DNA of 40,999 bases from Tissierellia bacterium. Lineage in GTDB: Bacteria > Bacillota > Clostridia > Tissierellales > Peptoniphilaceae. The translations under genes were made by a program, and so were the position numbers. How positions within the stretch are numbered: the stretch's first letter is position 1; every line of letters begins with the position of its first letter. The notes below the pieces were generated by a model. It was given only the letters and a program-made list of their open reading frames with translations, was not told where the DNA came from and searched no databases. The stretch lies in assembly GCA_030535395.1 (NCBI GenBank), contig JAUNLK010000014.1, forward strand, positions 1-40,999, in the 5' to 3' direction. Positions 27,213-36,011 of the stretch are shown here, in pieces.

Positions 27213-28239
27213 CTTTGCTGACCTCCTCTACAAAGGGCATGTGGGCGGTGGGAATGGCGTAGATCTCTCTGAGTTCACGGCGGGAGGCCCAGAGGCGGCC
27301 CTCCTCGTGGGGAAAGGGGAGGGCCCTCAGGTAATAGGCCCTCATGTCCCAGATTTTGTGGGTGAAGCGGTGGATGCGGCCCTCCAGGGCCAAAAGCTCC
27401 TCCACGATAAAGTCCTCCTCCAGGGCGAGCTTCAGCACATCCTCCTCCGCCAAGTGGCCGGGGACCATGGGGAAAGTGTAGAGGGAGGCCAAAAGACCCT
27501 GGTCGGGCCGCTGTTGGAGGAGAAAATCCCCGTCCATCTCCACCACCAGGACGGTGTACTTCTCCCTCTTGGGGGGCTTCTTCGTGCTCTTTACGGGAAA
27601 ATCCAGCACCCGGCCCTCCTCCAGGGCCCGGCAGTCCCCCCTCACGGGGCAGCTGTCGCAACGGGGGCTTTTAGGGGTGCAGATCTCGCTGCCCAAATCC
27701 ATAAGGGCCTGATTGAAGGCGCCGTAGTCCTCCTCCATGGCCTCCTCCATGAGCCGTCCCACCAGGGCCCTGGTCTTTTCCCTGGCAATGTCCTCCTCCA
27801 GGGCGTGGATGCGGCTCATGACCCTCAGGGCATTGCCGTCCACCGCCGCCACCTTCTCATTGAAGGCGATGCTTGCGATGGCACCGGCGGTGTAGGGGCC
27901 GATCCCCGGGAGCTTCCTCAGCTCCCTGGCCGATTTGGGAAACTGGCCCCCGTAGTCCGCCACAATGACCTGGGCGGCCCGTCGCATATTCCTGGCCCGG
28001 CTGTAATAGCCCAGGCCCTGCCAGAGCTTCAGCACCTCGTCCTCCTGGGATGCGGCCAAATCCTCCACTGTGGGATATTTTTCCAAAAAGCGGTGAAAAT
28101 ATTCCACCACCGTGACCACCCGGGTCTGCTGGAGCATGATCTCCGAGAGCCAAATTTTGTAGGGATCCCGGTCCCGGCGCCAGGGGAGGCTCCGGGCCTT
28201 CTGCCTGTAAAATTGTAATAGCCTCTTGGAAAAACTCAT
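27202..28239 (-). CDS. mutY: A/G-specific adenine DNA glycosylase
   Basis: A 345-residue base-excision repair enzyme removing adenine opposite 8-oxoguanine. The catalytic Glu33 lies in WLSEIMLQQTRV and the helix-hairpin-helix in LPGIGPYTAGA (110-120). The catalytic Asp134 lies in VDGNALRVMSR, and the iron-sulfur ligands are Cys187, Cys194, Cys197 and Cys203 (C-x6-C-x2-C-x5-C). The C-terminal 120 residues form the Nudix-like recognition domain (YTVLVVEMDGDFLLQQRP). A GGGAGGGG precedes the ATG. Promoter elements lie just upstream on the minus strand. The [4Fe-4S] requirement links it to the divergent suf operon. Confidence 0.97.
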   Translation of the reverse strand: MSFSKRLLQFYRQKARSLPWRRDRDPYKIWLSEIMLQQTRVVTVVEYFHRFLEKYPTVEDLAASQEDEVLKLWQGLGYYSRARNMRRAAQVIVADYGGQFPKSARELRKLPGIGPYTAGAIASIAFNEKVAAVDGNALRVMSRIHALEEDIAREKTRALVGRLMEEAMEEDYGAFNQALMDLGSEICTPKSPRCDSCPVRGDCRALEEGRVLDFPVKSTKKPPKREKYTVLVVEMDGDFLLQQRPDQGLLASLYTFPMVPGHLAEEDVLKLALEEDFIVEELLALEGRIHRFTHKIWDMRAYYLRALPFPHEEGRLWASRRELREIYAIPTAHMPFVEEVSKDEF

Positions 28240-28265
28240 GGCCCCTCCCCTCCGTTCTGAAGGAG

Positions 28266-28295
28266 ATTATAGCCCAAGAGGGGGCCGGGTTTCAA
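28266..28295 (-). promoter_or_regulatory. promoter of mutY
   Basis: On the minus strand TTGAAA (28295-28290), an 18-bp spacer and TATAAT (28271-28266), about 27 bp before the mutY start. Confidence 0.65.
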
Positions 28296-28397
28296 AATTT
28301 TACAAAAAACGGGCCCAAAATTTCCCCTGAAGTTTCCGCCATGTAGAAAAAACATGAGAATTCAGCGATTATTTCAATTCCCACTACTTTGGAAGGA

Positions 28398-28426
28398 TTG
28401 AAAGGAGCCTTTAATCGTGGTATATT
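28398..28426 (+). promoter_or_regulatory. promoter of the suf operon
   Basis: TTGAAA (28398-28403), a 17-bp spacer and TATATT (28421-28426), leaving a leader of about 30 nt. No IscR-type or other operator was recognised. Confidence 0.7.
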
Positions 28427-28462
28427 TTAATAGCTGATAAATAGACAAAATTGGAGGATTCT

Positions 28463-29209
28463 ATGGGAGATCTATTACGGATAAACAATGTACACGCGCG
28501 GGTAGAGGATAAAGAAATTTTAAACGGAATCAATTTAACCATACACCCCGGTGAGGTCCATGTCATCATGGGCCCCAATGGCAGCGGCAAGAGCACCCTG
28601 GCCAATGTGATCATGGCCAATCCCGTCTACGAAATGACGGAGGGGGAAATTTTCTTTGATGGAGAGGACATCACCGAGGACTCCACGGACAAGCGGGCTC
28701 GCAAGGGCCTTTTTATGAGCTTCCAGTCCCCCCAGGAACTGGCGGGTATTTCCGTGGAAAACTTCATTCGCCAGGCAAAACTGGCTCGGGGGGAGCGCAC
28801 CAGCCTCACCAAATTCCGCCGGGCCATTGAGGGGGAAATGGAACTTTTGGACATGAAGCCCGAGTACAAGGAGCGCTATCTCAATGTGGGCTTCAGTGGC
28901 GGGGAAAAGAAGAAGACGGAAATTCTTCAAATGCTCATGCTCCAGCCCAAACTCGCCATTTTGGACGAGACCGACTCGGGCCTCGACGTGGATGCCGTTC
29001 GCACCGTCAGCCGGGGCCTCAAGGAGTACCTCAATGAGGAAAATGCCGCCATCATCATCACCCACCACCGGGAGATCCTAAAGGAGATCGAGCCCGACTA
29101 CGTTCACGTCATCTACAATGGCAAAATTGTCAAAGAGGGGGGCAATGAGCTGGTGGATGAAATTGAAGAGCGGGGCTTTGGCTGGATTGTGGGGGAAGAA
29201 CATGCGTAA
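28463..29209 (+). CDS. sufC: Fe-S cluster assembly ATPase SufC
   Basis: A 248-residue ABC-type ATPase of the SufBCD scaffold for iron-sulfur cluster assembly. It has Walker A GPNGSGKS (37-44), a Q-loop (SFQSPQELAG), the SufC-typical signature FSGGEKKKTEI (144-154) and Walker B LAILDETDSGLD (164-175). The ATG at 28463 has GGAGG 5 nt upstream. The longer TTG reading would place that site inside the gene. First gene of a five-gene operon, it overlaps sufB in ATGCGTAA (8 nt). Confidence 0.97.
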   Translation: MGDLLRINNVHARVEDKEILNGINLTIHPGEVHVIMGPNGSGKSTLANVIMANPVYEMTEGEIFFDGEDITEDSTDKRARKGLFMSFQSPQELAGISVENFIRQAKLARGERTSLTKFRRAIEGEMELLDMKPEYKERYLNVGFSGGEKKKTEILQMLMLQPKLAILDETDSGLDVDAVRTVSRGLKEYLNEENAAIIITHHREILKEIEPDYVHVIYNGKIVKEGGNELVDEIEERGFGWIVGEEHA

Positions 29210-30608
29210 GCGCACCGAAATCCAGGAAATGGACCGGGGGATTTACGACGAGCGCAATCCCTTTACCTATCGGAAGAAGACCGAGCAGGGCCTCAGCGAA
29301 GAGATCGTCCGGGAAATCTCCCGGGAAAAGAACGAGCCGGAGTGGCTCTTGGAGATGCGCTTAAAGGCCCTGGAGATCTTCAATCAAAAGGAAAATCCCA
29401 ACTGGGGGCCGGATCTTTCCGCCGTGGATATGAGCAAGGTCATCACCTATATTCACCCCGATGCCGACATGGCCAGCGACTGGCAGGATGTCCCCGAGGA
29501 GATTCGCAACACCTTCGACAAGCTGGGGATTCCCGAGGCGGAGAAGGAGGCCATGCTCTCCGGAGTGGGGGCCCAGTACGACTCCGAGGTGGTCTATCAC
29601 TCCATGCAGAAGTATCTCTTGGACCAGGGAGTGGTCTACACCGACTTTGAAAGCGGCGTGCGGGAGTACGAGGACATTGTCCGCCAGTACTTCTCCAAGT
29701 GCATCACCCCCAATCTCCACCGCTATGCGGCCCTCCACTACGCCGTCTTCAGCGGGGGGAGCTTCGTCTATGTCCCCGAGGGGGTCAATGTGGACGTGCC
29801 CCTTCAGAGCTACTTCCGCCTCAATGCCCCGGGAGCGGGGCAGTTTGAGCACACCCTCATCATTCTCGAGAAGGGCAGCTACTGTCACTTCATCGAGGGT
29901 TGTTCTGCGCCCAAATACAATGCCCTGAACCTCCACGCCGGGGCCGTGGAACTCTTTGTAGGGGAGGGGGCCACCCTCCGCTACTCCACCATCGAAAACT
30001 GGTCCCGGAATATGTACAATCTCAACACCAAGCGGGCCATGGTGGAGAAAAACGGCACCATACAGTGGGTCTCCGGCTCCTTTGGCTCTGAAGTGAGCAT
30101 GCTCTATCCCACCTCCGTCCTCTTGGGAGAGGGGGCCAAAAACGAGTACACCGGCATCTCCTTTGCCGGCAAGGGGCAGAATATCGACACCGGGGCCCAG
30201 GTCATCCACGCGGCTCCCTACACCGCCAGCACCATCAACTCCAAGTCCATCTCCAAAGGGGGCGGCATTGGCACCTATCGGGGGCTGGTAAAGGTGAACA
30301 AAAATGCCCATCACACCAAGTCCACGGTGAGCTGTGAGTCCCTCATGCTGGACAATGAGTCCCGCCAGGACACCATCCCCGCCATCGACATTCAAAATGA
30401 CGATGTGGACTTCGGCCACGAGGCCAAAATTGGCCGGATCTCCGATGCGGTGATCTTCTATCTCATGACCCGGGGCATCCCCGAGGAGGAGGCGAGGGCC
30501 ACGGTGGTCCGGGGCTTTGCAGACCCCATTGCCAAGGAACTGCCCTTGGAGTATGCCGTGGAGATGAACAATCTCATTGCACTGGAGCTGGAAGGGAGTA
30601 TCGGCTAA
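29202..30608 (+). CDS. sufB: Fe-S cluster scaffold protein SufB
   Basis: A 468-residue scaffold protein on which the nascent cluster is built with SufC and SufD. The N-terminal DERNPFTYRKKTEQGLSEEIV and the central VYVPEGVNVDVPLQSYFRLN are standard. HFIEGCSAPKY is the conserved Cys-containing strand, and the C-terminal DFGHEAKIGRISDAVIFYLMTRG completes the beta-helix and end domain. Length is as expected (about 470). The ATG at 29202 overlaps the sufC stop. Its own stop and the sufD start share one base (TAATG), so the three are translationally coupled in roughly equal amounts. Confidence 0.97.
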   Translation: MRKRTEIQEMDRGIYDERNPFTYRKKTEQGLSEEIVREISREKNEPEWLLEMRLKALEIFNQKENPNWGPDLSAVDMSKVITYIHPDADMASDWQDVPEEIRNTFDKLGIPEAEKEAMLSGVGAQYDSEVVYHSMQKYLLDQGVVYTDFESGVREYEDIVRQYFSKCITPNLHRYAALHYAVFSGGSFVYVPEGVNVDVPLQSYFRLNAPGAGQFEHTLIILEKGSYCHFIEGCSAPKYNALNLHAGAVELFVGEGATLRYSTIENWSRNMYNLNTKRAMVEKNGTIQWVSGSFGSEVSMLYPTSVLLGEGAKNEYTGISFAGKGQNIDTGAQVIHAAPYTASTINSKSISKGGGIGTYRGLVKVNKNAHHTKSTVSCESLMLDNESRQDTIPAIDIQNDDVDFGHEAKIGRISDAVIFYLMTRGIPEEEARATVVRGFADPIAKELPLEYAVEMNNLIALELEGSIG

Positions 30609-31615
30609 TGAAGACCCTCAATCAGCTGGAATACAGAACTTATGAATTTGTGGGGGCCAATCGGGCCAAAGTGCAGCTTCCGGAGTACAAGCCCGGAACC
30701 CTCCCCCTGCCGGAATTTGCCCCCCTGGAGGGCCGGGAGTACGGCCTCTCCAAGGAAATGGTGGACCTCCACCGGGAGGCCACCCTCTACGAGGCCTATC
30801 ACGCCCAGGAGGCCATGGAGCTGGGGGTCACGGAAAACCGGAGCTTTGGCAACGCCATTGTCACTCGGGACTTTGTGGTGGAGGAGGGCAAGCACCTCCA
30901 CGGCTATTTCTCCACGGAGCACGACGAGGGCTTCAGGAGCCATCTCAACCGCATTCACGTGAAGAAAAATGGCCTGGCCAAGCTCTACTTCCTGAATTTT
31001 GACCGGGAGGATGTGCAGACCTTTATCAGCATCGCCGCTGTCTTGGAGGAGGGGGCCAAGCTCGACCTCTATCTCTACGATATGAGCGACGGCGACACCT
31101 ATATGAATGTCCGCTGCTATTTGGACGGGGCCGAGAGCCTCGCCAATATTCAGTCCATCTATCTGGGCAAGGACGAGGAAAAAATGGACTTCCAATACGA
31201 TGTCCTCCACCAGGGCAAGGACTCCACCAGCAATCTCATTGTGGACGGGGCCCTCATGGACGACTGCCGCAAGACCTTCAAGAGTCGCCTGGACTTTTTG
31301 GAGGGCTCCGGCGGAAGCAAGGGCAACGAGGAGGAATTTGCCATTCTCCTGGACGACACCGCCCGCTCCATTTCCATCCCCGCCCTTCTCAGTCACGAGG
31401 ACGATGTGGAGGGCAATCACGCCGCCAGCTGCGGCCACATCGACCAGAATCTCCTCTTCTACATTATGAACCGGGGCTTCACCCAGGCCCAGGCGGAGCG
31501 GCTCATCATCGATGCCAAATTCGCTCCGGTCATCGACAATATCAACTATGTGGATCAGCGGGAGGCCGTCTACCGCCGTCTGGATCAGATCATGGAGGAC
31601 CGCTATGGGAAATAA
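30608..31615 (+). CDS. sufD: Fe-S cluster assembly protein SufD
   Basis: A 335-residue SufB paralogue and partner in the SufBC2D complex. It shows the same beta-helical core (KLDLYLYDMSDGDT, then STSNLIVDGALMDDCRKTFKSRLDF) and ends with the SufBD motif SHEDDVEGNHAASCGHIDQNLLFYIMNRGFTQ (shortened here: SHEDDVEGNHAASCGHIDQ). It is shorter than many SufD proteins (about 420), mainly at the N-terminus, which is common in Gram-positives. Starts in TAATG overlap with sufB and overlaps sufS by 11 nt. Confidence 0.94.
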   Translation: MKTLNQLEYRTYEFVGANRAKVQLPEYKPGTLPLPEFAPLEGREYGLSKEMVDLHREATLYEAYHAQEAMELGVTENRSFGNAIVTRDFVVEEGKHLHGYFSTEHDEGFRSHLNRIHVKKNGLAKLYFLNFDREDVQTFISIAAVLEEGAKLDLYLYDMSDGDTYMNVRCYLDGAESLANIQSIYLGKDEEKMDFQYDVLHQGKDSTSNLIVDGALMDDCRKTFKSRLDFLEGSGGSKGNEEEFAILLDDTARSISIPALLSHEDDVEGNHAASCGHIDQNLLFYIMNRGFTQAQAERLIIDAKFAPVIDNINYVDQREAVYRRLDQIMEDRYGK

Positions 31616-32855
31616 TCTGCTGGATGTGAAAGAGGTCCGGAGTCACTTCCCCTATTTGGAACTGGCCACGGAGAAAAAACCCATGGTCTACCTGGACAGC
31701 GGGGCCACCACCCAAAAGCCCGTGGAGGTCATTGATGCGGTAAATGAGTACCTCCGCTACGAAAACGGCAATCCCCACCGGGGGGCCCACTATCTGGCGG
31801 GAAAGGCCACGGAGATCTTTGAGGGGGCCCGGACCACTGTGGCGGATTTCATCGGCGCCAAGAGCCCCGATGAGATCGTATTTTTGAGAAATGCCACCGA
31901 GGCTTTGAATCTCATCGCCTATGCCTACGCCCGGGAACAGCTCCAGGAGGGGGACGAGATCCTCATTTCCATACTGGAGCACCACGCCAATTTTGTCCCC
32001 TGGCAGCAGGTGGTGGAAAAACTGGGGGTAAAGCTCAACATCCTCTATGTGGACGGGGACAAACAGTTTTCCATGGAGGAATTGGAGGAGAAGCTCTCGG
32101 AGCGCACCAAGATCTTCTCCATTACCCAGTCGTCCAATGTGACGGGAACCACCCCTCCGGTGAAGGAGATGATCCAGAGGGTCCGCGAGAGAGCCCCCGA
32201 GGCCATCACCATTGTGGACGGGGCCCAGTCGGTGCCCCATATGAAGGTGGATGTGTCCGACCTGGACTGCGACTTCTTCGTCTTCAGCGGCCACAAGATG
32301 TACGCCGCCATGAGCAGCGGGGTCCTCTACGGCAAGAGGGAAGTCCTGGAAAAGACCCGGCCCTTCCTCTTTGGCGGGGACATGATCGAATACGTCTACG
32401 AGGACCACAGCACCTTCCTCCCCCCTCCGGGGCGCTTTGAAGCGGGCACCCCCGATGTGCTGGGGGCCAAGAGCCTGGTGGCGGCCATTGACTTTGTAAA
32501 TGGCTACGGACTGGAGAAGATCCAGGCCCACGAGAGGGCCCTCTTGGACTACGCCTACGGGGAAATGGCGAAAATGGAGGACATCAATATTCTCACCACC
32601 CCCTCCCAGCATCGGGGCGGGGTCCTCACCTTCAACTTTAAGGAGGTCCACCCCCACGATGTGGCCAGCATCCTGGACAGCAAGGGCGTGGCCATTCGCA
32701 GTGGACACCACTGCGCCCAGCCCTTCCACCGCTCTTTGGGGCTCCACTTCTCCTGTCGGGCCTCCTTTGGCATCTACAACACCATGGAAGAAGTAGACTA
32801 CTTTTTGGAATCATTGAATGAAGTTCGGAGGTTGATGGGCATTGGGACTCGATGA
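31605..32855 (+). CDS. sufS: cysteine desulfurase SufS
   Basis: A 416-residue PLP-dependent group II cysteine desulfurase supplying sulfur to SufU. PLP is bound through Lys231 (FVFSGHKMYA). Catalytic Cys370 lies in IRSGHHCAQP, the short-loop form of SufS that relies on a partner. EHHANFVPW, TQSSNVTGT and DGAQSVPHMKVD are further cofactor-binding stretches. The ATG at 31605, inside the sufD end, has GGAGG six bases upstream. The next gene, sufU, overlaps by 14 nt, consistent with the SufS-SufU functional pair. Confidence 0.97.
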   Translation: MGNNLLDVKEVRSHFPYLELATEKKPMVYLDSGATTQKPVEVIDAVNEYLRYENGNPHRGAHYLAGKATEIFEGARTTVADFIGAKSPDEIVFLRNATEALNLIAYAYAREQLQEGDEILISILEHHANFVPWQQVVEKLGVKLNILYVDGDKQFSMEELEEKLSERTKIFSITQSSNVTGTTPPVKEMIQRVRERAPEAITIVDGAQSVPHMKVDVSDLDCDFFVFSGHKMYAAMSSGVLYGKREVLEKTRPFLFGGDMIEYVYEDHSTFLPPPGRFEAGTPDVLGAKSLVAAIDFVNGYGLEKIQAHERALLDYAYGEMAKMEDINILTTPSQHRGGVLTFNFKEVHPHDVASILDSKGVAIRSGHHCAQPFHRSLGLHFSCRASFGIYNTMEEVDYFLESLNEVRRLMGIGTR

Positions 32856-33273
32856 AATTTACACCACACTGATTATGGAGGAATCCAGATCCACCCACAA
32901 TAAGCGGGATCTGGAGGAGCCCACCTACAAGGAGCTGGGCCACAATCCCTCCTGTGGGGATGAAATTACCCTGCAAATTAAAATGAAGGGGGACGTTTTG
33001 GAGGATCTCTCCTACTCGGGGATCGGCTGCGCCATCTCCCAGGCCTCCACCTCCATTATGATTGACACCGTTCGGGGCAAGACCCGCTCCGAGGCCGTGG
33101 CCATGGCCGACACCTTCATCAATATGATCAAGGGAGTGAGCCTCACCGAAGAGGAGGAGGACGCCCTGGAGGATGCCATGGCCTTCCAGGGAATCAGCAA
33201 ACTCCCCGCTCGGGTGAAGTGCGCCGTGCTCCCCTGGTACACCTTGAAAAACATCATGGAAGGGGAAAAATAG
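32842..33273 (+). CDS. sufU: zinc-dependent sulfurtransferase SufU
   Basis: A 143-residue protein accepting persulfide sulfur from SufS. Zinc-ligand residues are Cys38 and Asp40 (NPSCGDE), Cys63 (GIGCAISQAS) and Cys127 (VKCAVLPW), matching SufU rather than IscU, together with the SufU-type insertion before the last cysteine. The start is a TTG at 32842 with GGAGG 10 nt upstream. It overlaps sufS by 14 nt. The N-terminal LDEIYTTLIMEESRSTHNKR matches the family start, which supports the non-ATG codon. Followed immediately by a strong terminator, it ends the operon. Confidence 0.94.
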   Translation: MGLDEIYTTLIMEESRSTHNKRDLEEPTYKELGHNPSCGDEITLQIKMKGDVLEDLSYSGIGCAISQASTSIMIDTVRGKTRSEAVAMADTFINMIKGVSLTEEEEDALEDAMAFQGISKLPARVKCAVLPWYTLKNIMEGEK

Positions 33274-33300
33274 GGGAGTGCTCGGGCACTCCCTTTTTTT
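33274..33300 (+). terminator. terminator of the suf operon
   Basis: GGGAGTGC-TCGG-GCACTCCC followed by seven T, beginning directly after the sufU stop. Confidence 0.92.
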
Positions 33301-33324
33301 CTTGAACTTATGGGGGACCATGAA

Positions 33325-34128
33325 ATGTATCCGTACTTATTGTATTTTTTCATCTACGCCCTCCTGGGCTGGATGGCGGAGGTGGCCTTTGCCGCCCTTC
33401 AGAGCGGGAGTTTTGTGAACCGGGGCTTTTTAAATGGCCCCCTCTGTCCCATCTACGGCTTTGGGGCCCTGGGGGTGGTCTATGTCCTGGAGCCCTTGGA
33501 GGGCCACAAGCTTCTCCTCTTCTTCGCCGCCATGGCCCTGGCCACTGCCGTGGAGCTGGTGGCGGGATGGCTTTTGGAAGTGAGTTTGCAAAAGAGGTGG
33601 TGGGACTACTCCCAGAGGCGCTTCAACTTCATGGGCTATATCTGCCTGGAATTTTCCGTCCTCTGGGGGCTCTTGGGCTTTTTCGTCTTTGAGGCCCTCC
33701 ACCCGGCACTGAGGGGCCTGGTGGCCCTGGTGCCCACGGGACTGGGGAAACTTGTGGTGGCGGTGGCCTGCGGCTATCTCGCCGTGGACTTTGTGGCCAC
33801 CGTCCAGTCCATCCTAAAGCTCAACCGCAGACTGGAGCGGGTTCAGAGGGTGGCAGCAGACATCAGGAGGCGCTCCGATGCCCTGGGCATTAAAATTGCA
33901 AGTAACACCGTGGAGTTTACCGCTCACTTGGAGGAGCTCAGGGAGGACGTCCAGGACCAGGAGGGCAGCGCCCTCAGAGAGCTCAGGGCCCTGGTGGAAG
34001 AGCACAATGGACTCATCCGAGAGGGCAGGCGCAGCCACCGCCGCCTCCTCCGGGCATTTCCCAATATGAAATCCAAGAAATTTGAGGAGGCCCTCAAAAA
34101 ACTCAAGGGAGAGCATCCAGTCAAATAG
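33325..34128 (+). CDS. CmpB-family (putative ABC permease) membrane protein
   Basis: A 267-residue protein. The N-terminal two thirds carry five or so hydrophobic helices with the motifs of the ABC_trans_CmpB family: YALLGWMAEVAFAAL, FLNGPLCPIYGFGAL and WWDYSQRRFNFMGYICLEFS. The C-terminal 100 residues are soluble and coiled-coil-like, rich in Arg and Glu. The family name is historical and no transport function is established. The ATG at 33325 has GGGGGA 7-8 nt upstream, whereas the ATG at 33310 has none. It stands alone between two terminators. No promoter was clearly seen in the 24 nt after the suf terminator, so some read-through from suf is possible. Confidence 0.82.
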   Translation: MYPYLLYFFIYALLGWMAEVAFAALQSGSFVNRGFLNGPLCPIYGFGALGVVYVLEPLEGHKLLLFFAAMALATAVELVAGWLLEVSLQKRWWDYSQRRFNFMGYICLEFSVLWGLLGFFVFEALHPALRGLVALVPTGLGKLVVAVACGYLAVDFVATVQSILKLNRRLERVQRVAADIRRRSDALGIKIASNTVEFTAHLEELREDVQDQEGSALRELRALVEEHNGLIREGRRSHRRLLRAFPNMKSKKFEEALKKLKGEHPVK

Positions 34129-34133
34129 CAGAG

Positions 34134-34160
34134 AATCCGCCCCGGGGCGGATTTTTTTGC
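34134..34160 (+). terminator. terminator after the CmpB-like gene
   Basis: AATCCGCCCC-GGGGCGGATT (a nearly loopless palindrome, so the innermost pairs must open) followed by TTTTT. Confidence 0.85.
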
Positions 34161-34247
34161 CCCTAAATTACATTTCCATGAAAAAGGCCCGCCACTGGAC
34201 AAAAGAGGGGGCCTTCAAGCTACAATAGAAAGAGGAGGATCAGATTT

Positions 34248-35891
34248 ATGAAAAGAAAGATCTTGCCCCTGTTGGCACTGCTCTTGGCATTTCCCCTACC
34301 GGTACTGGGGGCCTCTCTGAGGGGCATCCGCAGCCCTCAGGGTCTGTATGTCAATGACGAGGCCGTGTCCCTCAGGGGCTACAATGTAAACGACAACAAC
34401 TACTACCGCCTCCGGGACCTGGCCAAAATTCTAAGGGGCCAGGTGGACTTTGCCCTGGAGGGCATGGGGGATGAAATCACCCTCTACCGGAACGTGCCCT
34501 ACACCAGCTTCGGCGGCGACGAGGGGGCCGTGAGCCGGGAGGTCACCGGGGCGGTGGGGGTGAAAGAGCTCACCGTGGTGGACGGCGACATCAGCCAGAG
34601 GGTCCCCGTATCCACCTTCAATGTGGCGGATTTCAACTATGTAAAGCTCCGGGACATCGCCCCCTATTTGGGGATACGAGTGGCCTACGACGGCGAGAAA
34701 AACCGGGCCCTCATCTACACGTCCAAGGGGGAGGAAACTCCGCCGGCGCCCCAGGATGAGGAGGGCCAGGAGGAGCTGCCCCTGGGCCAGACGGTCCTGG
34801 GCAATGAGCGGATCTTCAGCGACTACAATCACCTCATTCGCGGGAAAAAACTGGGCCTCATCACCAATCAGACCGGGGTGGACCGGGATGGAGTGCCCAT
34901 GGCCCAGCGCCTCAAGGACTACCCCGAGGCAGAGCTGGTGGCCCTCTACGCCCCCGAGCACGGGGTGGACGGCAAGCAAAAGGCGGGGGTCTATGTGGAG
35001 AGCTATTTCGACGAGGCCCTGGGGCTGCCCGTTTACTCCCTCTACGGCAAGACCCGCAAGCCCTCGAGGGAGATGCTAGAGGGCATCGACGTCCTCCTCT
35101 ACGACATGCAGGACATCGGCTCCAGAACCTACACCTACATCTCCACCCTCCAAAATGCCATGGTGGCCGCCAGGGAAAATGGCATCCCCATTGTGGTCTT
35201 GGACCGGCCCAATCCCCTGGGGGGAGAGAAGGTGGAGGGCTTTTTGCGGGAGAGCCGCTTTAAGTCCTTTGTGGGCATCGACAAACTCCCCATGGGCCAC
35301 GGCATGACCGTGGGGGAACTGGCCCAGTTCTTCAACCGGGAGATCAAGGGCGATCTCACCGTGGTCCCCATGAAAAACTGGTCCCGGAAGATGATCTATC
35401 AGGACACGGGCCTCACCTTCACCCAGACCAGCCCCAATATTCCCGATCTGGAGAGCGCCTTTATGTACATGGCCACCGGCAGCGGAGAGAACACGGGAAT
35501 CGGCTCCTCGGAGTACTTCCACTGGGTGGGGGGCAAGGACATCGACGGGGAGGAATTTGCCCAAAGACTCAATGCCTTCGGCCTGGAGGGCGTGACCTTT
35601 GTCCCCGCCGACAAAAAGACCCGGGGGGGCGTGCGCCTCAAAATCACCGACCACCACAGCTTCAATCCGGCCAAGGCGGGCTATGTCATTTTGGCCACGG
35701 CCAATCAAATGCGGCCCATCAATGTGCCGGAGCTAAAAAAACCCTGGGATATGTTCTATCTCATCCAGGGCTCCGAGACCATGGCGGATCTCTTGCGGGC
35801 CCAGGCCAGCCCCCAGGAAATCATCGACGCCTATCAGGACGATGTGGCCGCCTTCAGAGCCCAGAGGGAGGCCTATCTCCTCTACAAATAA
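34248..35891 (+). CDS. namZ: exo-beta-N-acetylmuramidase NamZ (DUF1343) with N-terminal stalk domain
   Basis: A 547-residue secreted enzyme. Signal peptide (about 1-21, ILPLLALLLAFPLPVLG) is followed by two copper-amine-oxidase-N-like stalk repeats (about 30-165; NYYRLRDLAKILRGQVDFAL and NYVKLRDIAPYLGIRVAYDG). A short acidic linker leads to the DUF1343 catalytic part (about 185-547), with GLITNQTGVDRDG, LYAPEHGVDG, YDMQDIGSRTYTYI, VLDRPNPLGG and TSPNIPDLESAFMYMATG. The family removes terminal MurNAc from peptidoglycan fragments. AGGAGG precedes the ATG with 9-nt spacing. Its neighbour murJ supports a cell-wall context. The stalk domain may bind the cell wall or other glycans. Confidence 0.9.
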   Translation: MKRKILPLLALLLAFPLPVLGASLRGIRSPQGLYVNDEAVSLRGYNVNDNNYYRLRDLAKILRGQVDFALEGMGDEITLYRNVPYTSFGGDEGAVSREVTGAVGVKELTVVDGDISQRVPVSTFNVADFNYVKLRDIAPYLGIRVAYDGEKNRALIYTSKGEETPPAPQDEEGQEELPLGQTVLGNERIFSDYNHLIRGKKLGLITNQTGVDRDGVPMAQRLKDYPEAELVALYAPEHGVDGKQKAGVYVESYFDEALGLPVYSLYGKTRKPSREMLEGIDVLLYDMQDIGSRTYTYISTLQNAMVAARENGIPIVVLDRPNPLGGEKVEGFLRESRFKSFVGIDKLPMGHGMTVGELAQFFNREIKGDLTVVPMKNWSRKMIYQDTGLTFTQTSPNIPDLESAFMYMATGSGENTGIGSSEYFHWVGGKDIDGEEFAQRLNAFGLEGVTFVPADKKTRGGVRLKITDHHSFNPAKAGYVILATANQMRPINVPELKKPWDMFYLIQGSETMADLLRAQASPQEIIDAYQDDVAAFRAQREAYLLYK

Positions 35892-35920
35892 CCAAAAAGA
35901 GAGGGAGCATCCCCTCCCCG

Positions 35921-35955
35921 AAAGGGCCCGGAAAGTCCGGGCCCTTTCTTTTCTC
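35921..35955 (+). terminator. terminator of namZ
   Basis: AAAGGGCCCGGA-AAG-TCCGGGCCCTTT (12-bp stem) followed by CTTTTCT. Confidence 0.85.
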
Positions 35956-35986
35956 ATCTTCTGAGGTATTTCTTCCGCTCTTTCGG

Positions 35987-35992
35987 TATAAT
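35987..35992 (+). promoter_or_regulatory. -10 element of murJ
   Basis: A consensus TATAAT, 20 bp before the murJ start. No good -35 box is visible at 17 bp, so this is a partial promoter call. Confidence 0.4.
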
Positions 35993-36011
35993 AGGACGTT
36001 GAGGAGGCAGG

